From positions 6,262,001 through 6,326,000 of the forward strand of contig JAJFZO010000407.1 of the NCBI GenBank assembly GCA_021397835.1: a stretch of DNA of 64,000 bases, given 5' to 3'. The DNA comes from Moringa oleifera (lineage: Eukaryota > Streptophyta > Magnoliopsida > Brassicales > Moringaceae). Position numbers and translations under genes: made by a program. The notes below the pieces were generated by a model. That model was not told the origin of the DNA, did not search any database, and saw nothing but the letters and a program-made list of their open reading frames with translations. Shown one piece after another: positions 1 to 12,341 of the stretch (within the stretch, counting starts at the first letter, position 1; every line of letters begins with the position of its first letter).

Positions 1-1423
1 ATTTTTTAAGAATTATGTTTCATTTTGGTCTGAGTATGGGTATTTCTTTCTTTGTGGTGGGTGTCCTTTAGGGTTTACAGTTCAAGAAAAGTTGGATGCT
101 TTGGATGTTTGAAGTCCATGATCTCACTTGTTCCTCATGATCAGTAAGAATATCCAAGGACTAGTTTAATGACTATTTTGTTTCTTTGCTTGATTATGAT
201 TGTGAACAATTCAATCGTAGATCTGAGGTCACATTTTACAGGGCAAATTTGAGCCAGAAACTAAACCCAATCTGCATTATTGACTCTGCATAAATTTCAA
301 CCAGTGAAAAGTTTCTGCCTTTTTTTGTTAGATCATTTGGTTGTATATATCCTTTCTTCCTCATTTTTTTTTTCTTTTCTTCCTTTTGTGAAAATTTTGA
401 AGTATCTTGACCTAACAAGGCAAAAAACTAGTGGTCCTACTACCATTATTTATGTCTGTGGCAAGAGATTGTCATTCAGCAAAGGTATGGGAAGGATAAT
501 GCATGTTACCATGGGCCTTGAAAAGCTTTAATCTGTCAGTCTCTATTGTTTTTGTTGCTTTCCCAAGATGATCTCAACAGCCAACTCTCCACATGCAATC
601 GGGACGAAGTGTTGGACTTTACACAATTGAATAATACATTATTTGGAACTTTGAGTGCAGGAGGACATGGTCAGAGCAGGGTAAGTTCCCTTAAGCAGAC
701 TCAAGAGTTCATAGACAGCTAGCCCCCATGGTGCCTGATCCTTGCCACACAACACCATCACATATTGGAAGCCATGCAGATGCAAACAGCAATTGAAGTT
801 ACATAGAGTGTAAGGCCTGGGGGTTTCATCTGCATATTAGTCTTTTACTTCTTGACATAAAGGGAACGACTTAACTTGATTTTGCTTCTTTCTTCAAAAG
901 GTTTGGTTATGACTCTTCAACCATGCTTTCTTGACCCATTCTCAATGGAAAATGAGAGAGAATAACACCTGTTTGGATTGCCAATATATTGTAAATCATA
1001 GACCTTCAACGGTTAGCAACATTTGACATTTTATTTCTTGTATACAAAAATAATGACTAAATCTGTCAGCAGAAATCCTAATGGGTTATTTTGAAGTTTC
1101 ATAACTAGAACTGTCAGTATATCAGGTATGCTTCAAGTCAAAGCACCACTGCAGTCTCTTCACTCTCCCAGAAAGAACTTATGGCCACGGCTTTGCTGTC
1201 TTTGCTGATGGTGGATTGGAGGAGGTGTCTTGCATGCTTCAAGTTGAAGCATCAGTGTAGTCTCTTCACTAGTCTAACTAGATCTAGAGCCACCTCTTTG
1301 TAGTCTTTGCTGATGGGTGGACAGGAGGAGGTGTCTTGGCATTCCTGGAGTCATTTGCACCTACAAAGCAGAATGGAAAGGAACTCATATTCATGGATGC
1401 AAATGGACAGCATGATATAAGGC
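1..1423. other. 3' flank of the kinesin gene, no gene seen
   Basis: No coding region is supported here. The part next to the kinesin stop codon is probably its 3' UTR and terminator region. It contains a diverged two-copy tandem duplication of about 106 bp (first copy from about 1128, second from about 1234). The remainder is AT-rich sequence with only short open frames. Confidence 0.6.
1128..1341. repeat. Two-copy tandem duplication, about 106 bp unit
   Basis: Two diverged copies start at about 1128 and 1234. Both begin with a GCTTCAAGT-type block, share GTCTCTTCACT in the middle and end in GGAGGAGGTGTCTTG. It lies just downstream of the kinesin stop codon on the minus strand, so it may be in the 3' UTR. 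Confidence 0.75.
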
Positions 1424-4400
1424 TCAAAAACTGATGACAGTGAAGTGCTCACCAGAGTCCACTGATTTTCCCCCAAGAGAAGTTCTTCTGGACATGTCTG
1501 ACCCTGATGCTTGAATGCCAGTTAGTGACTGCCTCCTCAGTGCTCTTGCATTGGCAGTTAGTGGTGACTTTCCATCATTGATGTTACTGGCACCTTTTAT
1601 GGGTGACCCGGCTTCCACTGAATTCTGTTGGTTCCTGTTATACAGAGACTTTAGGAGAGCTCTTTACTACCATTAAATCATCAGATATTGTTCTAATATT
1701 TAGTGCTGGCACAAACTTGCTGAGTATTAACATACCTCTTCTCAGAGCCATTGATTAGCTTCCCAATGTTTCGCAGGGATTTCCTTATTTGAGATCCTTT
1801 TCCATTTGTTCGAGAACCTGTCGAAAGAGTAATTTCATTCTGCATAACATTCTGAACCTCATTTCTGGCTAGTATTTGCTTCTCAGGTGTCTTTGGTAGC
1901 TGCAGATGTGGAATTTGTGTTCTGCCATCTCTTTTTATCACTTGCCTTTGGTATGAACTTATAGGACTTCGGGGAGCATGGTAAACATCCATTCTGGAGT
2001 TGCCATTACTGAGATTTGCACCTGGAAATGGTACTGCCTCAATTGGCATGGGCTTCCTGACTGCATCAGAAGCATTTACAGGAATGTCATCCTTCTGAGT
2101 GGACTTCGGACCTTCCAAACTCAATCTCCTCGGACGACTAGGCAGAGGACTTTTTACTCCTTTTCTAACTTCAGGATTCATCACTTGCTCAGTCTTGGTG
2201 GTGCTGCCATTCTCAATGCTTAGTCTTCTGGCACGTGGAGGAGTTTTTTCAGTCATGTTACGTGAAGATCTCAGTTCCTTGCTTCTACCATAGAAAGCAT
2301 TAGGTGCTTCCTTGTTTGCCAATGCCTTCTTAAGGCTCTCAATCTGCAGATTACACACAAGAAATGATGTAAGTTAATTAAGATGCCTAAAAGAATGGCG
2401 TACAGCAGCCTTTTCTTGATGCCAGACAAAATCCTACATCCATGGTCGTACAAGATATGCAGCTGCCTGGCAGATAAGGAGTTCGCAAAACCATTCAAGT
2501 CAGGAACCTATCTAACTCTGTATTCTTCCATGCAAAATATTGCATCGAAGAAACAACACCCACAACTGGGCAACAATGATCATCTAATTATCTTTGACAT
2601 ATTTTGTTGCTGTTTCATTAGATAACTGTGAACCATAAATGGCTTAAAGCCTACAGTTCTAGCGTTGGCCTTTAACAGACTTGGGAAGACTAGCGGCCAA
2701 TCTTACAGTGATAAGGTGACTGGTTATGCAATTAGTCACTTCAGGACTTAAGAGAGGAAAGAAATATATGCATATCATGATGCAGAAGTTTAAGGAAGAG
2801 TTTTACCTGTTCCTTGAGTTGCATAACCTCACTACTCTCTTTGTTTGCACGAGCAGCACCTAGTTCAACAGTTGAAACCCTCTGAGCAAACTTCAAAGTA
2901 CTGAGTGTTTCTCCAAAAGAATCTTCTTCAGGACTTAGATGAGCAAACATCAATGTTTTGGCATGTCCACCTAAAACCAAACAGATTATACATAAATTGT
3001 TTCACAAATAAGAGGAATCCATATCACCAATCCTGTCAAGCCGCATCAAAGTCTGCCAAAGTTTCATTTTAAATCAAAGTGAGGCGTAAAAATTTCTAGA
3101 CCATTTTGTGGAGCACAGACGTATTGGGCAAAAAACTGATGTGGCATATGTGATAGGAGAATAAATGACAGATTAAGTACACTACCTAATGAGTCTTGCA
3201 GGAGAAGTGTGAGTTTGCTGTTTCTGTAAGGGATGTGGGAGTTCTTCTGTGCCAAGGCTGTGATTACATCTCCTAAACAAGAAAGAGACTTATTAATGTA
3301 CTGTGCCTCCTTGAGTCTGGCTCCTGTAACTTCTGATTTGTCAACTCTTTCACTTCCTGCAAGGTCCACCAAATGCAAGCAGCTACGGATGATGCCTCCA
3401 GATGTATCCTTGCCATGAACATGAACAGTCAGGACACTGCAGGCATGTGTTCAGTTATCCTATCAGTATAGAAAATACCTTAAATCTTTTCAGTATAACA
3501 TGAAAAGTTAAACAAGTATCCATGTTTAAGCTACTAAAAATGAACCTGTGAGAGCGACTACTTCTGTTGTTGACTGCAGTGGAACTGACAACTCGATTAA
3601 CCTCGCCAAGGTTCATTAACTTAAGAACATCAGTCGTCGAGTTCACAGAACGCATTGTAGCATCTGGAAGACTCAAGCCATTCTCACTCACACAACTTCG
3701 AATTTCTAGCTTGTGCATGGTCAAGAATTCAATATGTCTACATATGAATGCTTAAATCAGAGGAGCATATAAGCTCTTTGTTTTGAAAGTTTTATATTTA
3801 CACTCACACGTGCAGAAAAGGATATTTGGTGGTTGATGAATCTTCTGCTAGAAGGTCTCGTACTTGCTCATTATATATTTCAACCATCTGAACATGAATG
3901 TTATAGTTTATAATGCCCTTCCTTTTGTCACACAACAAAAAGAGATCGTTAAGAGCTAGATAATTAATCCCCAAATCTTTACTTGATCCACCTGATGGAC
4001 CACTCTGCAACATTACAGATTGGATATATCAGATAAAGAAAATATGAAATTAACTGCAAAGTAGATATGATAAATCAGAAGTCAATTCTAAACGGGTCTT
4101 ACCATGGTGTATGTTTTCCCAGATCCTGTTTGGCCATAGGCAAAGATGCATACATTGTAACCATCCATCACTGATCTAATTAAAGGCTGAGTGTCCCTAA
4201 ACACCTCATCTGTGAAAAAAGAACAATCACAAGAGGCAATCAGATTATGTGCAAATCCATTGACAGATTATTATACAACTTCATTTCACCTTGAGATCAC
4301 AAGAGGCAATCAGATTATGTGCAAATCCATTGACATAGATTATTATATAACTTCATTTCACCTTGAGTTGCTGTTGGACCGAACACATGATTAAACTGAA

Positions 4401-5286
4401 AAACTTTTCTTCCATCCTTATGAGGCTTTGATGGGTCTAAAACCACTAAGGAACCACTCTCTCCAACGAACTCTATCACATTTCTGGCTTCTCGATTAAA
4501 GGTGGGCCTAATTCTGCAATAAACTCTGATATTTCCTGCAGGCAAAGTTTTTAGCATAAGAGTTAAAAGATTGACATTCACGCTGTAAAATAATGTTCCC
4601 TTTAACTGTATTTTACCTTTCAAATCTTGGACCATGTTATGTAATTTCCTGTTTTCTTTGACCACTTTGTGATAGCCAAGAGCAGCAGTAGACATTTCTT
4701 GTACCTGATTTCCTGAACCAAGCAAAATATCTCAGATATTCTCTCAATTATTTAAGCTAAGCTGAGGAATTCCAGCAATAAACTTAACAGAAGAATGAAA
4801 ATATGCAGACAAAACCATGACGAGGAATCTTTACAATATTGTTCAAGGTTATGAATATATGAAGATATAATGATTTAATGTAGAAGGATCCGAAGTCATT
4901 ACACAAGGAAATGAAAGAATAATATATATATATATATACAGAAATCTAGAATGCCAACAACAAAAAAAACTTTTGAAGCTCAAAGGAATAAATTTTGAAT
5001 AGTAAAAGAAATGGGATAACAATTTAATTTTGACCACAAGACTTTCTTGACTGGGACATGGCAATATTAGTCACTAATATTTTTCTTACAATGGAACCTA
5101 CCTAGGTCTTTCAGATCTCTTTGTAATTGGTAATGTAAGTATTTGAATTCATTCTTTGTTCGTGTCAACAAGGCCTTGAGATCCTGAAAAGTAAAATCAA
5201 TGAGAAAACTCGAAAACAGGAGTCCACGCGAGATACAACCATGACATAAAATTAGCTTGCTAGCTATATTTGTGGTTAATTATGTG

Positions 5287-5318
<32 letters not shown>

Positions 5319-8300
5319 CTGTCCCAAAGTTCAGGTCTAGAAACAAAACCGATACTTACTGAAAGTTCTTTTTCCTGAGTTTGCAATAAATGCTTGTGTT
5401 TGCAGTAATCATTTTTCAAGCAAGCTCTGCAGCACTGTAAAAAGTCGTATCTTCTTTGCATCAAAATTGGTCATTGAAAGTTCATAAAGAAACATCTAAA
5501 ACAATGTTAGATTCACTGCAAACTGATATATGAAGTGCAGGAAAATCTCATGGATGCTTTGAGTTTGTTAACTAAGATGGGCACAAGTTAATTCCATCCA
5601 TAGTTTTCCGAAAGAAAGGGTTGCAGAAGTCTGCAGCTATAACGGTGATTATGCTGCTATACAGGCATGATAGAATGCTGATGTATAGACACCATTAACT
5701 CAATTAGCAGTACAGATTTTGACAACGGTAAAGTATCAAAAAGATTAAGGCAGATGTTAACAAGTCCGCAAAATCAAGCTTGTAAAATTGAAAGGCATCA
5801 ATGATGACATAGTACAAGGTTCAGGGATCCTGATCATTCAACAAAAGCATTATATTAATAGTAAGTAGATTTTAGTCAGAATGGGAAAGAGAAATATGTA
5901 TACCTGAGAATTTTTAACTACAACTGAATCCCCGGGAGGCATGGATGTTAGATGGACTGGTGACTTACCATTTTCACTTGAAAGATCCCAAAATACCGAT
6001 TTAACCTGCTTCAGAATAAGAAGCAGAAACTAGTACCTTCAAGCCAATTCATCAAAGCTAAAGCTGAAAACCATTGACTTAAAGAAGAAAGAAAACTTCC
6101 AACTAAAATTTATAATTAAAGGGCATGCCAAATATTTCAACATTTCATGCTTGTCAATGACCATTTTTTAATTTTATTACAGTTTTGTACTTAATTTTAG
6201 TAACTATTAATGAGAAATATTATACTTTTCATTAAGCATCTTCAATTTTAGTCAATATAAACTGATCTCTCGTTTTTATCTTTGTCAGTCACCTCACACT
6301 ACATCATAGCCAGCTTTCTAAACTAAATGTTTCATACACTGTGTATGATGTGCAAAGTGGATGCTTGCCTGTCCAACAAAGCCTCTGTGAAGAGGCCTGG
6401 CATATTTAGAAAGCTAAAGGCGATAAATGACTTTGGGAAATGCTTTGTGACTCAAGATAACTCCCAAGTTAGCTTAGTACAATCATCTGGACTCGAAGGG
6501 CACAGGAATGAGTGGCCACATACTTTTACTGATGCTGAAATTTGCATAGGTCAAGGGACAATGTGCACAACAGACAACAAGGTAACCAATTGTATAACCC
6601 AAACTCCAATGTGAAATGAAGAATAGAGGCTAATATAACCCAAACTCCAATGTGATTGGACAGTTGAGGCTGGTTGCTAAAAAGAGAATCTTTAAGTAAA
6701 CAACTAAATGCAGTATGGAGCTGCTATTAGGAAGGTGTTCCTCTTTAATGTTTATTATCCAATGGGGATGAGCCATCTTTGGTGAAACTAGGATACATAA
6801 TCACCTCTCCAGCAAAACAGAGCTAAATGAGACTCACCTCTGGGAAGTGAGGTTGAAGCTGTTTGTCTATGAGACTTGAAATGATATGCTTGAATAATTT
6901 GATGGAATCCTGTAGCACAGCAAACTCAACAAGAAAGAATCAGATCTACCTCAAACAAAATCCCCTAGTCCTAAAGTACCTATTAATAGAAGCAAAAGAC
7001 ATGTAAGAACATTTGAAAAGTACCAGGTCTCCATTTTGGAGTGAAAGAAGGGCATTCTCATCAATATTTTCTTTTGTGTCTTCCATATGTTCAGCAACAG
7101 CTTTCACCAGTGCATCTGCAAAATCCGGTACATTGTAAGAATTAGGGAGAAGTAAGAGTGAAGCAAAATCAAGAGTTTGGATTATAAAGCATTACTATAA
7201 AGCATGCATTATCTATAGTTTGGATTATAATCATCATACTGCTCCAAATAAATTTACCATGAAAACAGTACTCAATTATGCTTCTCATTTGACAGATCAT
7301 AACGTCAAACATCATTATTATTTGGCAAAAATTTCAACAAGAATCTGTCCACAAGGTTGCCCACATAACTGATTGCACGGACCAGGCGCATGGACAAACA
7401 CATGCAAAAAAAGAGAAACATAAAACCTTCAAGCTTCTGAAGTCCAACAACAGGTGGTTGTTTATCATTGACAGTAGACATGTCTAAGCGCCTGCAGGAG
7501 TCTGAAGTGCTTCTCTGATAGGTTCTACTGGCAGAATGCAGAACCATAGGAGATCTTGTATGCTTGTGAAATCCATTCACACTGTTCATCTGGTTCCATT
7601 CATAGTGTGATTTAAGGCCTAATATGCAATCAACAACTTTCCCCACTGATCCTGACTCCAAAGTATCCTAAGAACACAATTAACTTTAGTCTTTAGTGAA
7701 TACTCAAAATAAACTTAGTTACAGAGATAACAGAAAAGTACATTTTGCAAGCATACAAAATGGTAAAATCAATTTACCCTTTCAAGATCAGAAGCTTCAA
7801 AAGCCGGTAGCTTCAACTCTTCCACAGCCACAAGAAAGTTTTTAACATTCTCGAAGTATTGATAAGCAGGAGGAGGTTGGAACTCTCGTGTGAGTGATTG
7901 CCAATTATTTTCCACCACCTTAATATAATTTTGAAAAGCAGAAACAATTAGAATCTTAAAGCAATGAGACCCCCAATCACTTTCAGCTCGGAAAACTAAC
8001 AGAACAATTCCATTAACAACCAATTACCCATCTTAGTCAACTATTTGACAGCCGAAAATGTGAACGAACTCTTTAGACTGATTTCTTTACCTTCCTTTTC
8101 TCCACTAAGTTTTCTCATCAACAAAAATTGGATAATGAAATACAAGGACGAATGAACGCTGACATTGCAGGTGGTTATGTAATAGTCGTACCTTGGGAAC
8201 TGCCCCCGGATGGATCTTGTTAATGGCATTGCATAAAATTAGACCACTTCTCAGGCAAGAAATGAATTCTCTCTCTGATGGTTGACTCGATATGCCGAGT

Positions 8301-8680
8301 GGACCCACCACACTTTCTAGCCACCCTGCAGCTTGGAATCGCCTTATAGCTGCAGAATCAGCAGACAAAACAGGACCAGGGATTATTTCACATGCCCTTG
8401 ACAGGAATTGATTTCTATCCTCAGTTGGGTCAAGAGGAGAATAATGTAGACAGTACAAGCTGAATTTTAGATGTCTATTTATCATTATCTGAGACCACAC
8501 AACACTGGAGGTTAATCGAAAATAGTAAGGAAGAGCCTTTACATCCAGAAGAACACGAAGCATGAACGTACGCACAAATACACACAGAAGCAGAGAGAGC
8601 AAGAATTACCAACCTGCTTCTTCAGCTTTTCTTGAAGCTAAATTGAAGTCATGCAAGCCATTTCTTGAACTATCCTCCAT
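1424..8680 (-). CDS. Kinesin-14 motor with N-terminal CH domain (KIN14)
   Basis: A 999-residue minus-end-directed kinesin of the plant CH-domain KIN14 group, expected to link microtubules with actin. Exons, 5' to 3': 8680-8614, 8349-8192, 7918-7778, 7667-7427, 7115-7024, 6909-6838, 6005-5904, 5434-5360, 5183-5102, 4712-4617, 4535-4362, 4209-4103, 4004-3810, 3709-3546, 3436-3186, 2970-2807, 2343-1736, 1634-1424. Phases close to 3000 nt. The CH domain covers about residues 24-145. A coiled stalk precedes the motor (about 376-710), as usual for kinesin-14; the neck/motor junction reads [11 protein letters not shown]. The P-loop GQTGSGKT is at about 459, switch I NNRSSRSH at about 581 and switch II DLAGSE at about 612. 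The basic Ser-rich tail (728-999) carries four RRxS motifs. A good donor at about 9080 suggests a 5' UTR intron. Which KIN14 paralogue it is cannot be settled here. Confidence 0.93.
4226..4366. repeat. 70-bp tandem duplication including a kinesin splice donor
   Basis: Two near-identical copies start at 4226 and 4296. The copy next to the exon ends with the last exon bases and the functional donor (minus strand CTCAAG/gtgaaatg). The other copy carries the same donor-like string inside the intron. Confidence 0.85.
5288..5318. repeat. (TG)n(AG)n microsatellite
   Basis: A run of TG dinucleotides is followed by AG dinucleotides inside a kinesin intron, between the exons ending at 5183 and starting at 5360. 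Confidence 0.9.
6594..6660. repeat. 41-bp direct repeat in a kinesin intron
   Basis: The string ATAACCCAAACTCCAATGTGA occurs at about 6594 and again at about 6635, so the offset is about 41 bp. It lies in the intron between the exons at 6005 and 6838. Confidence 0.7.
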
Positions 8681-10431
8681 CAAACCCACTCCTCTTATTC
8701 CTTACAAAACATCAAACAAAAATTTAAATTTCAAAACCCAACGAAAGAAAGCCCAGAAAATCTCCGTTCTTTTTTTTTTTTTTCATAGCATCTAAAGAAA
8801 ATAATGGACAAATCAACCAAACCTTTAAAACATTCACCTCCGCATTATGGTAACATACATCAAACAGGAGGCAAAGAAATTACTCACATGAAAATACCTA
8901 TATCTTACAGGTATATGTGAATGACAGAAAGAGTGAGGATTCAAGAAAACGTTGTTGCTTTTCTGGGTATCTTTAATGTGAGGAAAAAAAATAAACAAGA
9001 CCAAAGAAAGACCCGAGATGCAAAAGAGAATTTTCGGGAGAGAGAGAGCTGTATAGAAAAATGTAGGAAAAAGCACTAACCTCGTTCCTGATATTTTCAG
9101 TTGAATGAAACAGAGAGGAAGACACAGGTTTTTTTCCTTCCGTTTTGATTCAAGGGAATAGCAGAGTTGTCTTACTTCCCAGAAGAGGTTCGGTGTTAAG
9201 TTTGGGTCCAGACCTGAAGGTACGGATGAGTAACGTTACTTTGGAGGCCAATTTAAATTCAAATCTGCGGGGACACACGTGGCATGGGAACTGTGTAAAG
9301 TAATATTGTCCGTCCAGAATTGACACGTTTGATATGTGACTCAACGGATATGATTTGTCAAAACAAACAGAATTTTTTTTAAAAAAATCAATCAGGGTTA
9401 CAATTGGGCCTATAGTATGGGCTTGTGATTGTGGGCGCAACACAACCGGAGGCGCTCTTTCGGCCCCATGCGCGTACTCCACACAAGTTGAACAGGCGCG
9501 TGCGTGGGCAATTGGAAAGAAGGATTTTTGTTGCGGCTTTTTAACACGTGTTCTTGTAACCTATACTTTTGCGAACAGATCCCTACAAATTACATTGTTA
9601 ATAGGTGTTGTGCCTTTTTTTTTTTTTTTTTTTTTAACGTTGGTTTATTCAGAGTCTTTTTTTTTTTTTTTTTTATAAAGTAATTATGTGATATTCAATT
9701 ATAATTTTAATGCTTAATATTATTTAATTTAAATTTCATCAAAAAAATTGAAAATCAAAGTGTTTAAATTAAATTTTTTATTAGAAGTGCAAATTATGGT
9801 TATAAAAAAATTTAATTTTTTGAGTATTAAAAATATTTATTTTTAATTTTATATTATTAAAAATTTATGTTTGAGGTAGATTTTTTTTGAATTTTAGAAC
9901 TAAATCTGAAATAAAATATATAATTTATTTAATTATTTTAATAGTAAAAATATTATTGACTCAAATTAAAATATTAAAAATATAATTGAATTAATTGATC
10001 TTTGAATATTAAATTAAAAAACTATATATGGTAATTTTTTTTATATTTATTTACAATTTTAATAAACATTATGTATAAAATGATGTTTGATAAAAGTAAA
10101 GTTAGTGGAACAAACAAAATTTATGGGAAGAAAATACTTTTTTAAAAAAGTGAGGTAATGTTGAATTTGTGAAAAATAAGGAAAGAAAGCCAGAAAGGAA
10201 GGAATTGATAATTCCAAAACGGAGAACTGCCAGTTATAGTATCCCAGCTGTCAGGCTTGGATGAGATGACCTAACTTGGGTCTCATTTTCCTGGAATAGC
10301 CACACAGAATCCTTTGCCCATTATCAGCAAAGTATCACTTATAATTACATTACCTAAGAAAACTCTACTTATACATATATATGCACTTCACTTCCTTTCT
10401 TCTCATCTTGTTCTGCCTGCAACTGCTTTGG
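8681..10431. other. Intergenic region between divergent kinesin and MADS genes
   Basis: The left part holds the probable kinesin 5' UTR intron (donor near 9080 on the minus strand) and promoter. AACGG cores, the core of the plant M-phase MSA element, occur near 9139-9147 (minus strand) and 9344 (plus strand). From about 9620 to 10150 the DNA is very AT-rich with long T runs and no coding potential. The right part is the promoter side of the MADS gene, with TATA-like DNA near 10370-10382. Confidence 0.5.

Positions 10432-10467
<36 letters not shown>
10432..10467. repeat. (AG)n microsatellite in the MADS gene leader
   Basis: An almost uninterrupted GA/AG run ends 10 bases before the start codon at 10477. 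GA-rich leaders are common in plant MADS genes and can bind BBR/BPC proteins. A regulatory role here is inference. Confidence 0.9.
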
Positions 10468-10476
10468 AAAGAAACA

Positions 10477-12341
10477 ATGGGCAGAGGGAAAATAGAGATA
10501 AAGAAGATTGAAAACTTGAACAGCAGGCAAGTCACGTTCTCCAAGCGACGCAATGGGTTGATGAAGAAGGCAAGGGAACTGTCCATCTTATGCGATGCAG
10601 AAGTCGCACTCATCATCTTCTCCAGCACAGGAAAGCTCTATGACTACTCAAGCACAAGGTATATTTATATCTCCTTCTTCCTTCTTCTTGGAGATTCAGC
10701 AATGAACCATATGCACAGTTAAGAAGGCAAACCCCCATCTCTTGAAGCTCTTTCTGATCAATCCATTATTATCAGTGAAATCAAGATGTTAAGAAGGTAG
10801 TTGTTAATTAGCGGAACCACAATAATTCCCAAACGATAGGTTACAAAATAAACACTAAACGATAGATTGCAAGATAAAGTACTTCTTATTTTTTAAAGTT
10901 TTAAATACAATATTTATCTTCCGATTTGAATACAGCTAATTGAGTCACTTATCTCAACAGTTTATTATTTGTTAAATAGGTAAAAGAGTTTAGCCAAAAT
11001 TGACAACTGTTTTCGTTTGTGTATTATAAAGCATGGAACGAGTTCTTTTAAGATATAGCCAAGGTGTTGAGTTGGGAATACTTAAGCAGCAACATCTTTC
11101 AGCAGAGCGTACCGCACAGGTAAGTTTCTTAGTGCCGATTTTGCTCATGATCTCATGCATGGACTTAATTAGCTAGGCCTTGAATGCTTCGAAGATAGAT
11201 ATAGGAAGCCTTTTTTTTCCCGATATATATTGAATTCTTCTTCTAACAGATGCAGGCTGATATGAATTTCCTCAAAGAAGAGTCTGCAACATTAAGCTTG
11301 GCATACATGTAACTCATCTATAATTCCATCCATCTCTCCTCTTTTTATCTCTATGTGAAGGAGTTAGATACATCAATTTGCTTTTTGTGGAATTCATTTC
11401 CTTTAGTTGCATGTAACTCCCAGGCAGATGCATGGACAGAAACTTGACGGTTTGAGTTTCAGAGAACTGGAAAGCCTCGAGCATCAGCTAAGTGAAGGAT
11501 TAGTGTCTGTTAAGAACAAGAAGGTACTGCATAAGCCATGCATGCAAGTAATTAATTGCATCTTAATTATTTATCGTGAAGATGATGTCACCTTCATTGG
11601 AACTTAATTTATTCTCTGTGCAGGAGCAAGTTCTGCAAGAGCAGCTTAGAACATCCAGATTACGGGTAATAAACTTGGCACATTCGTGCAGCATATGTCA
11701 TGAAACTACCGCTTCCTTAATTTTTACGAGGTGTCTGGTTGATGAAAACCATGCATGATAGTCTTGAAAAAATTAATTAACCTTCATTACCAGTCAATAT
11801 TAAGTAGCAGCTTTTTACACGTATTTGTTGGTTGGATGTTTATTCTCAGGAGCAGAAAGTCACGGCAGAGAATGAGGCTTTACGCAAACAGGCGAGTCTT
11901 ATATAATTAAGCCTTATGCTACGGACTTTGATACGTGGCCAGAGGCCATTTACATCTTTTTTCTGAATTTGATTTAGTTTTGTTTTATTGGCTGATGAAA
12001 TCCTTACAGGTGGAGGAGCTCCGAAAGAATTGGAATGGTTCAGATATGGGGAGGAGGCTATCGTCCGCCACCAGTCTGAAAGCTGAACATGAAAGGTTAT
12101 CGGAGGACGATAAGGATGATGATGGGCCTTCAGGCCCTTGTTTGCGTTTGGGGTCATTATCTTTTCTCCATGCATGCTTTCCTCTTTTATCTTTTGATTG
12201 CTAGCTGATGGAGTGTCAGTGCTAATTAATTGTTGTATGTTGTTTCCCAGGTTGCCCCCAGATTATCGTGGTGGCAAGAGGAAAGCGCAGAGGATTGAGA
12301 AGGTCTGCAACGACTCAGGGAGTCGAGTGGGATCAGAGTGA
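10477..12341 (+). CDS. AGL18: MIKC-type MADS-box transcription factor, AGL15/AGL18 clade
   Basis: A 248-residue nuclear MADS protein. Exons: 10477-10658, 11032-11119, 11250-11308, 11424-11523, 11624-11665, 11850-11891, 12010-12152, 12251-12341; phases close to 747 nt. The MADS domain is residues 1-60, starting [13 protein letters not shown] with [10 protein letters not shown] and [12 protein letters not shown]. The I region covers about 61-90 and the K domain about 91-175. The C-terminus has an acidic run (SEDDKDDDG), CLRLGLPPD and a terminal [12 protein letters not shown]. That end closely resembles Arabidopsis AGL18, which with AGL15 represses flowering and promotes embryo identity. The two 42-nt exons are typical of MIKC genes. 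Intron 6 starts with GC rather than GT (11892-11893). The choice between AGL18 and AGL15 is inferred mainly from the C-terminal motif. Confidence 0.92.
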
